Assembly (NCBI GenBank): GCA_003486645.1
Contig: DNGI01000080.1
Location: 14,279-53,714, forward strand
Direction of reading: 5' to 3'
DNA: 39,436 nt
DNA from: Cyanobacteria bacterium UBA11370
GTDB lineage: Bacteria; Cyanobacteriota; Cyanobacteriia; Cyanobacteriales; Coleofasciculaceae
In this document: positions 18,369 to 27,186 of the stretch, piece after piece
How the letters are laid out: each line of letters begins with the position of its first letter
How positions within the stretch are numbered: position 1 is the stretch's first letter
Position numbers and translations under genes: made by a program
The notes under the pieces: generated by a model
The model's database searches: none
Told to the model about the DNA's origin: nothing
What the model saw: only the letters and a program-made list of their open reading frames with translations

Positions 18369-18780
18369 TACTAAAAACCTATGGGGAGAATTATCAAGTT
18401 ATGAAACTCTACGAACTCCCTATACTATATTAAAAGAACAGGCCTCTATACTTACTGAAATAACCAATGGTTTGCTCATGGGTGAAGTGGAAATTTTTCA
18501 ATCGCACAGTAGTAATAGGAATGACCTAAAGTTTATTGCTGATCTCAACATAAAAGTACCATCACTCAACAATTACACCTATGCGGTAGTAAGTGTAGAA
18601 TACTCAATCAACCTCTATCCTCTTGTGGTTAATAACTACGTTGTTAACGACCATGGACGCAATTGTTCTTCCGAGGAAGAATTTGAAAATGCTCTGGGTG
18701 AAATCTTGTCATCTGAAGAAGTCAAAAAAGTGATTTCAGCCCTACTCTCTCAAATTCACGCGGATATACCTAAGTCGTGA
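18361..18780 (+). CDS. Unknown small protein coupled to the EEP nuclease
   Basis: About 139 residues from the ATG at 18361, which overlaps the end of the nuclease gene by 8 bases; an in-frame TTG lies two codons earlier. I do not recognise a family. It appears alpha/beta, with a Tyr/Asn-rich central part (NNYTYAVVSVEYSINLYPLVV) and an acidic C-terminal helix region. There is no signal peptide or membrane segment. The tight overlap suggests it is made with the nuclease, perhaps as inhibitor or specificity partner; this is inference only. Confidence 0.75.
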   Translation: MTSTKNLWGELSSYETLRTPYTILKEQASILTEITNGLLMGEVEIFQSHSSNRNDLKFIADLNIKVPSLNNYTYAVVSVEYSINLYPLVVNNYVVNDHGRNCSSEEEFENALGEILSSEEVKKVISALLSQIHADIPKS

Positions 18781-18806
18781 TTGATGATAGGTGAATTAAA
18801 AATAAT

Positions 18807-19631
18807 TCATATATTTGATTCCACAGGTTCTAATTCCAATCGATACCTGTATAGCGCCACAGGTTGATCTAATGCTTTAAAATAATCAGGGTCTTGAGGA
18901 GAAAGATAAACGGCTGTTATCTGGGATGCTTCAATTCCTAAACTGGGTGATGAAAGTCGATGATAAGACGTTGTAGTTTCTACTTGATTAAAATAAGGTC
19001 GATTTGTCCCACGAAAGTATTGATTCGTAACTTCTGTAGCGATAAACTGATCGGGAGTAGGTGTTTCGGTTGCTCGACCTGTAACCGTGGAGATAAGTTG
19101 AGTACCTGCCTTAAAAGCAGTAATTTGACGATTAGGAGAATTAGGATCGACTTTAACAGAACGAACGGTGCGATCGCCTAAATAAGCCTTAGCAATATTT
19201 AAGCCATTAAATTCCCGATCAGCTACGACTACTGAACTGTTTTCGATACGAGATTGATCGCTTTTCAAATTTTGAGCATTGAATGGAGAAAGGCGATCGC
19301 TAATTGCAGAAAATGGCTGAGTAACCGATTGAAACCGTACCTGAAAATTAACGGGTTGATTGATATAAGGGCGATTACTAATCATACCAGGTGTTACGAC
19401 CTCTGGCGCTAGCGGTGCTACCTGATCGACTAATGTACTGGTAACAATCCAAGTTCCCTGCATCCAATCGGGGTAAACGAGATCGTTCTCAGGTGTAGTT
19501 ACGGGTGGTTTACTCGTCCAATTTGGAAACTCCGCCAAGCGATCAGCTAATGATCCTGCTTGTGCTTCTCCACTCCAGAGTAGACAGACTAAAACTAGGC
19601 ATAATCCCAAAATTATTCTTACAATTGCCAC
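18807..19631 (-). CDS. Secreted DUF6816-like protein with signal peptide
   Basis: A protein of about 274 residues if read from the GTG at 19631. This start gives a good signal peptide: a hydrophobic stretch (IILGLCLVLVCLLW) and a GEAQA cleavage site, then GSLADRLAEFPNW. The mature part has the WMQGTWIVTSTLVD motif and repeated short strands, and resembles the cyanobacterial DUF6816 family of unknown function, probably lumenal or periplasmic. The frame stays open for another 68 codons upstream, but these encode the helix-turn-helix of an IS630-type transposase and would bury the signal peptide. I therefore regard them as an insertion relic. The native promoter and start may have been replaced by the element. 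Confidence 0.7.
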   Translation of the reverse strand: MAIVRIILGLCLVLVCLLWSGEAQAGSLADRLAEFPNWTSKPPVTTPENDLVYPDWMQGTWIVTSTLVDQVAPLAPEVVTPGMISNRPYINQPVNFQVRFQSVTQPFSAISDRLSPFNAQNLKSDQSRIENSSVVVADREFNGLNIAKAYLGDRTVRSVKVDPNSPNRQITAFKAGTQLISTVTGRATETPTPDQFIATEVTNQYFRGTNRPYFNQVETTTSYHRLSSPSLGIEASQITAVYLSPQDPDYFKALDQPVALYRYRLELEPVESNI

Positions 19632-20003
19632 AAATTTCTCAACCTGTGTTGACTTGATCCCATCTTCTCCTTGACGGTTGTATCGTTGGATTACTTTATG
19701 CCTCAATCCTTTAGACACGCCGACGTGTTTGGCAATATCTCTTGCCGAGCTTGGATCTACCATCCCGTTATAAACCACTAACAACCTTTGTTTCTCCCAA
19801 TGTTTCTTTGCCGTTTTGAGCTTCCACTTCACCATCTGTATCTTTATAGTGTGGGCTGGTGCAAGCCGATGGATTTATTCGTTATCCTCCGAAAGGGGGC
19901 GCTCTCCATCACGGTATTGAGAGTCTTCCTGTGGAAGAGCGCTTTTTTCAAAAGCTATTTACTCTTGCAAGTCTACTACATTTGACCGCAACTTGGTATA
20001 AGT
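19632..20003 (-). mobile_element. IS630-like element remnant (transposase N-terminus plus one end)
   Basis: The minus-strand frame from the ATG at 19835 encodes a helix-turn-helix typical of the N-terminus of IS630-family transposases (SSARDIAKHVGVSKGLRHKV, then RYNRQGEDG). It then runs without a stop into the downstream secreted-protein gene, so the DDE catalytic part is absent. The outer end at 19981-20001 is the 21-base sequence also found at 5-25. Only the transposase-proximal end and about 65 codons survive. The other terminus was not found. Confidence 0.7.
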
Positions 20004-20044
20004 AACTTTCTACTTGCTCGGAGCAGCTTTTTTATCTTAAATTT

Positions 20045-23000
20045 ATGAACTCGTGGATTCTGACCTCTAAACTAGATTCATTCAAACCCATTTCACCCAT
20101 GAATAACAGAGAATTGGTCATGCCCCAAGACGTTGATTTAACGAATTGCGATCGCGAAAGTATTCACACTCCAGGTTCCATTCAACCTCATGGAATTCTT
20201 TTGGCTTTAGACGAATCCAAGTTTACTATCTTACAAGCCAGTAAAAATACTCTAGATTTTTTAGGGTTGCGAGCTGAATACTTAATTGATAAAAGTTTAG
20301 AGATTTTATTGGATAGGCATCAAATTCAGCTTTTAAAAAATTGCCTAAGACCCGACAATTTACACCTCTCCAACCCTTTAAAGCTTTTTATCAATATCAA
20401 AGATAAGGAAATGGTATTTGATAGTATTGTTCATCGAAACCAAGGAGTTTTGATCCTTGAATTAGAACCCACTACCTACGAATCCAATCTGTCTTTTTTG
20501 AGTTTCTACAATTTAGTCCGAACGTCAGCGTTTAAGATTCAAACTGCGGAAACATTTCAGGAGCTTATCGAATTTGTTGTCAAAGAAATTCGGCAAATTA
20601 GCAATTTTGATAGAGTCATGGTTTACCAATTTGATGCTGATGCGAATGGGGCTGTAATTGCAGAAGATAAGGCAGAGTATCTCGAATCTTTCTTAGGTTT
20701 ACATTACCCAGCTTCAGATATTCCTCAACAAGCTAGACAACTCTATTATGCAAATTGGTTACGGATAATTGTTGATGTTAACTATCAACCTGTAGAAATT
20801 ATTTCGAGCCATAATGCGATTAGGAATCAACCCCTAGATTTAAGCTTTTCTGTTCTGAGAAGCGTTTCTCCTATTCATATAGAATACTTAAAGAATATGG
20901 GAGTGCGGGGTTCCATGTCTATTTCTTTAATCAAAGAAAAAAGACTTTGGGGTTTAATTGCTTGTCACCATTATTCACCCAAACATGTCCCTTATGATGT
21001 CCGCAAAGCGTGCGAATTTTTAGGACAGTTAATGTCTGTAGAACTGGTTTATAAGGAAGAACAAGAAGACCGAGAATATTATAGAGACAAATTGAAAGCT
21101 ATCAAAAATAATTTAGTTAATAATATTTTTCAAGAAAAACCCATTGTTGAAAGTTTGCTCAAAGAGGAATTTAGTTTACTCGATTTAGTCAAAGCCCAAG
21201 GAGCGGTTGTCAGCTTGGGAGATGAAATAAATCTAATTGGAAAAACTCCATCCCTAGAAGCCGTTCATTCTTTAATTACTTGGCTAGAAAGCTACTGCCA
21301 CCAAGACGTATTTTATACAGATTCTCTCTCCAAACTTTATCCAGAATTTGAATCTCTAAAAGACGTAGTAAGTGGTTTACTAGCAATTTCTCTTTCTCCA
21401 ACTCAAAGTTCTTATCAAGTGATCTGGTTTAGACCGGAAGTTATTCAAACTGTTAATTGGGCGGGAAATCCGAATAAACCCGTAGAAATCCAGCCAGATG
21501 GTAGTTTAAGCCTATCTCCGCGTAAATCATTTCAATTGTGGCAAGAAACAGTACGATTGAAATCTTTACCCTGGAAAACCCAAGAAATTGAAGCAGCCCT
21601 AGAACTCAGAAATGCACTCATGCTTGCCGCGTTAGAGTTCTCACAAAAAGAATTACGTCAAAGTAAAGAATTAGCTCAAGTCACCCTTCAATCAATTGGA
21701 GAAGCGGTAATTACAACCAATGCTTCTGGTTATATTGAATCCCTTAATCCCGTAGCTGAACACCTTACGGGTTGGTCTGCACAGCAAGCTAAAGGTTTGC
21801 CTTTAAAGGACGTTTTTCACATTGTCAATAGCAAGACTCGTGTTTTATTAAACAGCCCAGTTAACCAAGTTTTACAACAGGGTTATGTTGCCAGTTTAGG
21901 CAATCAAACAATGTTAATTGCTGCTGATGGGAGTGAGCGAATTATCAATAGTTCAGCCGCTCCCATTCGTAACAAGGATGGAATAATTATTGGTGTAGTA
22001 TTAGTATTTCGGGACATCACTAAAGAACGGAGTTTAGCGAATCAACTATCCTGGCAAACTCGCCATGATGCGTTAACAGGTTTAGTCAATCGACGTGAAT
22101 TTGAGAGTTGTGTAGAACAAGCTTTGACACTTGCGAAAAATTTATCTGGGCAGTATGCACTCTGCTACTTAGATTTAGATCAGTTTAAAATTATTAACGA
22201 TACTTGTGGTCATGCGGCTGGAGATGAATTACTCCGCCAGATCAGTACGCTGTTGCAAAATCAAGTCCGTCATCAAAATACACTGGGTCGTTTGGGAGGT
22301 GATGAATTCGGGGTATTGCTGTATCAATGTTCCCTTGCTCAGGCTCAAGAAATTGCTGAATATCTCTGCCAATTGATCCAGGATTTTCGCTTTATATGGG
22401 CGGATAAAACCTTTACCCTTGGAGTGAGTATTGGTGTAGTAGAAATTGATGCCAAAACCTCGGATATTGGTAGTATTTTGAGCGCTGCCGATGCAGCTTG
22501 TTACTTAGCCAAAAATCAAGGTCGAAATCGAGTCCATATTTATCAAGCTGACGACAGTGAATTAATACGCCAGCGGGGTGAAATGTATTGGGCAACACAG
22601 ATTCCCCAAGCGTTAGAAGAGAATCGTTTCTGTCTTTATTATCAACCCATTGTTGCTCTAAACCAGAGTACAGAAGTTATTCATCGCCTCTCGATAAATC
22701 CAAAACATTGTGAAGTTCTGCTGCGCCTGCGAGATGCGTCGGGTCAGTGCATTCCCCCCATGGCATTTATTCCTGCCGCAGAACGCTACAATTTAATGGG
22801 TCGCATTGATCGCTGGGTCATCCGCACCATCTTCAGTCATTTACAACAGTATTTACGCCTACAAAGTGAGTCTAAACAAACGTTACAAGCCTGTGGAGTA
22901 TATGCCGTTAATCTTTCCGGGGCTAGTATTAATGATGACCAATTTGTTAAATTTTTGTACGAGCAGTTTGCGACGTATCAAATTCCCCCGTCAATGATTT

Positions 23001-23371
23001 GCTTCGAGATTACTGAAACCTTGGCGATCGCCAATTTAAACAAAGCCGTGCAATTTATTCGTTCTCTTAAAGCGTTAGGCTGCTACTTTTCCCTTGATGA
23101 TTTTGGCAGTGGGATGTCGTCCTTTGCCTATTTGCAAAATCTCCCTGTAGATTACATCAAAATTGATGGTGGATTTGTTAAAGAAATGATGGACAACCCG
23201 ATTGCTCAAGAAATTGTTGAAGCTATCCACCGCATTGGGAATGTAATGCAGGTGAAAACCATTGCCGAATTTGTTGAAAATGACTTAATTTTAGAGAAAC
23301 TGAAAACGATTGGTGTTAACTATGCTCAGGGTTATGGCATTGCTCAACCCCGTCCATTAATCCTACCTTAA
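20045..23371 (+). CDS. Phytochrome-like photoreceptor with PAS-GGDEF-EAL output
   Basis: 1108 residues. The photosensory core is complete. The N-terminal PAS has Cys35 in LTNCDRESIHTPGSIQPHG, the biliverdin-attachment position of bacteriophytochromes. The GAF domain (about 160-335) has PASDIP at 222-227, SVSPIHIEYLKNMG with His278, and LWGLIACHH. The PHY domain (about 345-535) has WFRPE at 461-465 and the tongue motif PRKSF at 492-496. The GAF Cys used for phycocyanobilin is absent (SPIH), so biliverdin is expected. Output follows: PAS (545-660), GGDEF at 751-755 with an intact DLDQFK strand, but an I-site of RHQN instead of RxxD, and an EAL domain with EVLLRL, FEITET and DDFGSGMSS. There is no kinase domain. 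ATG codons at 20099 and 20120 are credible alternative starts; none has a strong ribosome-binding site. Confidence 0.93.
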   Translation: MNSWILTSKLDSFKPISPMNNRELVMPQDVDLTNCDRESIHTPGSIQPHGILLALDESKFTILQASKNTLDFLGLRAEYLIDKSLEILLDRHQIQLLKNCLRPDNLHLSNPLKLFINIKDKEMVFDSIVHRNQGVLILELEPTTYESNLSFLSFYNLVRTSAFKIQTAETFQELIEFVVKEIRQISNFDRVMVYQFDADANGAVIAEDKAEYLESFLGLHYPASDIPQQARQLYYANWLRIIVDVNYQPVEIISSHNAIRNQPLDLSFSVLRSVSPIHIEYLKNMGVRGSMSISLIKEKRLWGLIACHHYSPKHVPYDVRKACEFLGQLMSVELVYKEEQEDREYYRDKLKAIKNNLVNNIFQEKPIVESLLKEEFSLLDLVKAQGAVVSLGDEINLIGKTPSLEAVHSLITWLESYCHQDVFYTDSLSKLYPEFESLKDVVSGLLAISLSPTQSSYQVIWFRPEVIQTVNWAGNPNKPVEIQPDGSLSLSPRKSFQLWQETVRLKSLPWKTQEIEAALELRNALMLAALEFSQKELRQSKELAQVTLQSIGEAVITTNASGYIESLNPVAEHLTGWSAQQAKGLPLKDVFHIVNSKTRVLLNSPVNQVLQQGYVASLGNQTMLIAADGSERIINSSAAPIRNKDGIIIGVVLVFRDITKERSLANQLSWQTRHDALTGLVNRREFESCVEQALTLAKNLSGQYALCYLDLDQFKIINDTCGHAAGDELLRQISTLLQNQVRHQNTLGRLGGDEFGVLLYQCSLAQAQEIAEYLCQLIQDFRFIWADKTFTLGVSIGVVEIDAKTSDIGSILSAADAACYLAKNQGRNRVHIYQADDSELIRQRGEMYWATQIPQALEENRFCLYYQPIVALNQSTEVIHRLSINPKHCEVLLRLRDASGQCIPPMAFIPAAERYNLMGRIDRWVIRTIFSHLQQYLRLQSESKQTLQACGVYAVNLSGASINDDQFVKFLYEQFATYQIPPSMICFEITETLAIANLNKAVQFIRSLKALGCYFSLDDFGSGMSSFAYLQNLPVDYIKIDGGFVKEMMDNPIAQEIVEAIHRIGNVMQVKTIAEFVENDLILEKLKTIGVNYAQGYGIAQPRPLILP

Positions 23372-23693
23372 GAATTTATAGCTGCTCTCAAACTGTGCAT
23401 CTAAATTTCCTTAGACTTCTTGCTTTTATTCAGGAACAGGGAACTGCTTAACGGGGAACAGTAGACCCGAATTGACGCTGTATTAACCGGATTTGGGATC
23501 ACCTCGTCAGCCAAACCGTGAAAAGCTAAAAAGACCAGCTCTCCCACAAGCTGGCCTTTTCTAGTCACTTATATTGTCGTTCTCTCTAGAGGAAACCTTG
23601 ACTGCACGTTCCCAAGCGGGCAGCATTAAGATCTCTTCACATTATTATCGTAACAGAGAACACCGTTTTTTGTAAAAAAAATTTACACAATCA
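23372..23693. other. 322-base tail-to-tail intergenic region
   Basis: It lies between the convergent phytochrome and rqcH genes. Apart from the hairpin at 23528-23561 and a T/A-rich stretch around 23660-23690, nothing recognisable is present. Confidence 0.5.
23528..23561 (+). terminator. Hairpin with flanking A/T tracts, probable terminator
   Basis: AAGACCAGCT (23531-23540) pairs with AGCTGGCCTT (23549-23558) with one mismatch. An A-tract precedes and TTTT follows, so it could act for transcription from the phytochrome side and, on the other strand, for rqcH. Confidence 0.65.
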
Positions 23694-25535
23694 TTAAAAA
23701 ACCTCTATCATTGGGTACTTGCTGCCTGCTTGAGGATGTCCCCACAGAATGCGTTCTTGCTTGTAAATCGCCATTCCCGGTTTAGCACCCTTGGGCTTGT
23801 ACACGTACTTGGGTTTAGTATAAACGACTGGCACCTGCTCACTGTAACGACCTTGGCTGTAATGGGCAGCAAGGTTAGCGGCAAATTGCAAATCCCCTTC
23901 GTCAGGAACACTCCCCGGTTCTAAGCGTAGCAGAACATGACTCCCTGCAATCTCCTGAGTGTGAAACCACAGATCGTAATCCCCAGCCGTGCGAAAGGTG
24001 AGTTGGTCATTTTGGCGATTATTGCGACCTATTAATAATTCAAATCCGCTAGGGGTTCGATATCGATAGGGGGCAGAAACATCGGGAACATTACGATTCT
24101 GTTGTTGGGGCGCTTCTAAATACCGTTGTTGAATGAGTTCTTCTCGAATTTCTTGTAACGCTTGTAAGTCTTCTGAGCTATTGTAATTTTCTAATATCTT
24201 TAAGGATGCGTCAACTTGTTGTAAATAGTTAATTTCTTCTTGTACACTTTTGAGTAATGGCTCAACGGCATGACGAGCGCGTTTGAGTTTTTGGTGACGT
24301 TTGTAAAGAGATTGGGCATTTTGAACGGCATTTTTCTCTGGATTTAAGGGTATTGTAACAGGCTTGTTGGTTTCAAAATCAAGTAACGTAATTGCCTGCA
24401 TTCCCGGTTGCCACTCTTGGAGGTGCGCCATCAATAAGTCAGCATTTTGTCGGTATTGATCGGCTTCTTCAGATTCTTGTAATCGTTGTTGGAAACTTAA
24501 GGATTTTTGATATAATTTTACTAGATTATTGCTCAATTTCTGAGTAAGTTGGTGATGTAGTTGAGTAAATTCTTGTCGATTGAGTTGGGCGGTATAGTAG
24601 GAATTGAGTAACGTTTGGGCATTCTTTTCAGGCTTGAAAAAGGGAAGTGGGGAGTGAGTACCTATTTTAAGAGTACTCCAATTGATGACAGTGTATCCTT
24701 CTTTTGTCCAGCCAGGTTGAAAGTGAGGGGGGTTGTTGGTTGTTGGTTGTTGGTTGTTGGTTGTTGGTTGTGAGTGATTAAGGAATGAGGGAGAATTCGT
24801 TTGCAAGATTTTTAGCCATTCTTGCCAGCATTGAAATAAGTTTTGCCAGTCGGAGGGGTTGAGAGTTTCCGTTGATTGGTTCGGGTCTAGATTAGCAGCT
24901 TGTATCATGGAATGGACGAGTGCTGGACTTAAACCTCGGTAATTTTTAAGCAGTTGACGTTGTATTGATCCTGGAACTAAACTAACTCGTTCTTGCCAGT
25001 GTTCTTGAGATTCTGCCAAACTGGGAATTGTACCCATTAAAGCGGGGGGACGTTCGTAGGGTTGACCTGTTTGAATGGGACGGATGCTGGATTGTTGGGT
25101 ACTAACTTGATGAGCTGCCGTGACGATAAGATTGTCAGCACCTGTTAAAATAACATTGCTATATTTGCCCATAATTTCTACGTACAGATGCCAAATGGGT
25201 GGATCTCCAGGACGGCGGGTAAATTGTAAATCTAAAACTCGTTCCCATGGTGCGATCGCTTCAATCCTAACTAACGCTATACCATTTAATTGATGTCGGA
25301 GTTGGTCACTAAAGGTAAAGGTATCGGGTATCCGAGGAGGTGGATCGCCAATGCAAATTCGCGCCCCTTGGGGATGCCAAGATAAAGTTAACCAACCTCG
25401 CTGTTTTAGGGTACGCAAACACAGGGCGATAGTATAGCGATCGCGTTGATAAACTTGTTCAATTCGTCCGGGTATCCATTCAGCCCGCAGTTCAGTACAA
25501 GCGGCTGTTAGGGTAGTAAAGTCAACTGGTTGCAT
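23694..25535 (-). CDS. rqcH: Rqc2/NEMF-homologue RqcH (NFACT protein)
   Basis: About 613 residues from the ATG at 25535 (MQPVDFTTLTAACTEL); an in-frame TTG lies at 25565. RqcH binds obstructed 50S subunits carrying peptidyl-tRNA and adds alanine tails for degradation. The NFACT-N domain covers the first 220 residues. A helical/coiled-coil middle follows. The NFACT-R domain near the C-terminus is recognisable by GFELLIGRNNRQND, DLWFHTQEIAGSHVLLR and KYVYKPKGAKPG. Between NFACT-N and the coiled coil, the segment QPTTNNQQPTTNNPP is encoded by the GGTTGTT heptamer array. Older annotations call such proteins fibronectin-binding. Confidence 0.93.
   Translation of the reverse strand: MQPVDFTTLTAACTELRAEWIPGRIEQVYQRDRYTIALCLRTLKQRGWLTLSWHPQGARICIGDPPPRIPDTFTFSDQLRHQLNGIALVRIEAIAPWERVLDLQFTRRPGDPPIWHLYVEIMGKYSNVILTGADNLIVTAAHQVSTQQSSIRPIQTGQPYERPPALMGTIPSLAESQEHWQERVSLVPGSIQRQLLKNYRGLSPALVHSMIQAANLDPNQSTETLNPSDWQNLFQCWQEWLKILQTNSPSFLNHSQPTTNNQQPTTNNPPHFQPGWTKEGYTVINWSTLKIGTHSPLPFFKPEKNAQTLLNSYYTAQLNRQEFTQLHHQLTQKLSNNLVKLYQKSLSFQQRLQESEEADQYRQNADLLMAHLQEWQPGMQAITLLDFETNKPVTIPLNPEKNAVQNAQSLYKRHQKLKRARHAVEPLLKSVQEEINYLQQVDASLKILENYNSSEDLQALQEIREELIQQRYLEAPQQQNRNVPDVSAPYRYRTPSGFELLIGRNNRQNDQLTFRTAGDYDLWFHTQEIAGSHVLLRLEPGSVPDEGDLQFAANLAAHYSQGRYSEQVPVVYTKPKYVYKPKGAKPGMAIYKQERILWGHPQAGSKYPMIEVF
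24731..24772. repeat. Heptamer tandem array inside rqcH
   Basis: Five perfect GGTTGTT units and a sixth imperfect one occur in the coding region. On the coding strand they give alternating PTTNN and QQ residues. Because 3 units (21 bases) equal 7 codons, gain or loss of three units keeps the frame; single-unit slippage would not. It is the same repeat as at 2724-2764. Confidence 0.85.
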
Positions 25536-25626
25536 ACCCAAGCTGTTTTTTGGTAACTCTCTCAATTGTTACCATACTTTACTTTTAAAGCTATAATTTC
25601 CCAAGGACACAGAAGCAAACCTGTTT

Positions 25627-25827
25627 ATGTCAAACCTTGAGCAGATTGAAGCAGCAATTCTTTCACTGCCATCAAATGAGTTTGAGAAGCTAAAACTTTG
25701 GTTTTTCGACCTGGATTATGAACGCTGGGATGAACAGCTAGAGCAGGACATTGCAGATGGTAAATTAGAAGAGTTAGCCCAGGAGGCGATCGCTGAGTTT
25801 GAAGCAGGGTATTGCCGAGAAATCTGA
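25627..25827 (+). CDS. Antitoxin-like protein of a RelE/ParE module
   Basis: A 66-residue acidic protein (MSNLEQIEAAILSLP...). It begins with a short helix pattern found in cyanobacterial addiction-module antitoxins and ends with an acidic helix (LEELAQEAIAEFEAGY). The stop overlaps the ATG of the next gene (TGATG), the usual order of antitoxin then toxin. No ribbon-helix-helix motif is obvious, so DNA-binding autoregulation is unproven. It is divergent from rqcH. Confidence 0.82.
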   Translation: MSNLEQIEAAILSLPSNEFEKLKLWFFDLDYERWDEQLEQDIADGKLEELAQEAIAEFEAGYCREI

Positions 25828-26087
25828 TGCACTATGCAACCCAGCGATTTTGGCAATGCTACAACGATCTACCTGAAAGTGTGCAGCGAAAGGCTGATGA
25901 GTGCTACGAGTTGCTTAAAACTGACCCATCCCATCCATCGTTACACTTCAAGAAGTTGGGTAAAAAGTATTGGTCAGTTCGATCAGGCTTGGGCTACCGC
26001 GCCTTGGGTGTGGAAGTAACAAACGGTATTTCCTGGTTTTGGATTGGAACCCATGCAGAATATGACAAGTTGATCAGTCGTTTGTAA
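25827..26087 (+). CDS. RelE/ParE family toxin
   Basis: 86 residues from the ATG at 25827; the frame is open back to a TTG at 25812. The RelE/ParE barrel-like pattern is clear: an N-terminal helix pair (FWQCYNDLPESVQRKADECYELL), the P-x-H-P-S-LHFKKL segment, then a WSVRSGLGYRALG strand with basic residues and a terminal WIGTHAEYDKLI. The H-x-x-Y near the end matches the YafQ/RelE-like catalytic region. It would be an mRNA interferase or gyrase-type toxin; which one cannot be told. It overlaps the antitoxin by one base. Confidence 0.87.
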   Translation: MHYATQRFWQCYNDLPESVQRKADECYELLKTDPSHPSLHFKKLGKKYWSVRSGLGYRALGVEVTNGISWFWIGTHAEYDKLISRL

Positions 26088-26340
26088 CTAAGCTGTAGTA
26101 AAGAGTGCTGGATATCAGTATGCAGTCTTGTGAAGCTGAAAGTCTGGAGTGAACCTTAACATTAATAGTCAATAACAAGAAATGAAGAAGGATAGCAAGC
26201 TAACCCAATCGTTTTGAACTTAAAACCTAAAATGAGGTGTTTCTGTGGAAATTAGCCTTGAAAGCCTCAATTTTTGTGGATAACATTGAGATTAAATCTC
26301 CCTTAATCGCTCCTGATCCGGCTCTTGCCGTTAGTTCTTC

Positions 26341-26607
26341 ATGGATATTCAGCTCATCAATATCGGTTTTGGTAATATCGTGTCGGCAAATCGAGTCGTT
26401 GCGATTGTTTCTCCAGAGTCTGCCCCCATTAAGCGAATCATAACCGATGCTCGCGATCGCGGACAGCTTATTGATGCGACTTATGGCCGTAGAACGAGAG
26501 CGGTGATTGTGACTGACTCTAGCCATGTTATTTTATCAGCAATTCAGCCAGAAACGGTTGCACATCGGTTCGTTCTCGGTAAAGATGCTGGTAGTAGTAA
26601 TAATTAA
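26341..26607 (+). CDS. remA: RemA/DUF370 family regulatory protein
   Basis: 88 residues with the DUF370/RemA core: [21 protein letters not shown], then [20 protein letters not shown] and [10 protein letters not shown]. In Bacillus, RemA is a DNA-binding regulator of extracellular-matrix genes that forms ring-shaped oligomers, and it lies beside gmk as here (18 bases apart). In cyanobacteria the role is not known. The start ATG gives MDIQLINIG. Confidence 0.92.
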   Translation: MDIQLINIGFGNIVSANRVVAIVSPESAPIKRIITDARDRGQLIDATYGRRTRAVIVTDSSHVILSAIQPETVAHRFVLGKDAGSSNN

Positions 26608-26625
26608 GCCCTACTTCAACCCAAA

Positions 26626-27186
26626 ATGCAAGCAGGTAGACTCATTGTATTGACTGGACCGAGTGGCGTGGGAAAGGGAACTTTACTGCGATCGCTTCTG
26701 GAAGAACACCCCCAATTGTATCTTTCTATCTCTGCCACGACTCGCCCACCGCGTCCTGGGGAAGTAGACGGGAAACATTATTATTTTGTCACCCGCGAAC
26801 AGTTTGAGGACATGGTAGTAGCTGGTGAGTTACTAGAATGGGCTGAGTATGCTGGAAATTATTATGGAACACCTCGCCGTCCTGTAGAAGAACGAATTCA
26901 ATTGGGGCAGTCGGTGATATTAGAAATTGAATTAATGGGGGCGAGGCAAATTCAAAAAACGTTTCCTAGTGCTTTGCGTATTTTTATACTACCTCCTAAT
27001 GTAGCTGCATTAGAACAGCGAATTCGGGGTCGGGGTCAGGATAGCGAGGAAGCGATCTCTCGGCGACTTGCACAGGCAAAAACTGAAATTGCAGCGGCGG
27101 ATGAATTTGATTTACAAGTCATTAATGATGATTTTGAGGAAGCTTTGATAAGCCTAGAAGCGGCTATCTTGGCCACAAAAGGCTAA
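26626..27186 (+). CDS. gmk: Guanylate kinase
   Basis: 186 residues. It phosphorylates GMP to GDP with ATP in purine nucleotide metabolism; cytoplasmic. The P-loop is TGPSGVGKGTLL near the N-terminus. The GMP-binding block reads SATTRPPRPGEVDGKHYYFV, then ELLEWAEYAGNYYGTP and the lid RIRGRGQDSEEAISRRL. It follows remA after 18 bases, so the two are probably co-transcribed. A perfect inverted repeat begins at its stop codon. Confidence 0.97.
   Translation: MQAGRLIVLTGPSGVGKGTLLRSLLEEHPQLYLSISATTRPPRPGEVDGKHYYFVTREQFEDMVVAGELLEWAEYAGNYYGTPRRPVEERIQLGQSVILEIELMGARQIQKTFPSALRIFILPPNVAALEQRIRGRGQDSEEAISRRLAQAKTEIAAADEFDLQVINDDFEEALISLEAAILATKG

Noticed and set aside
26227..26526. Minus-strand open frame opposite remA
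   Set aside because: It is a shadow of the RemA gene, which is clearly identified by its DUF370 motifs and by the gmk neighbour.
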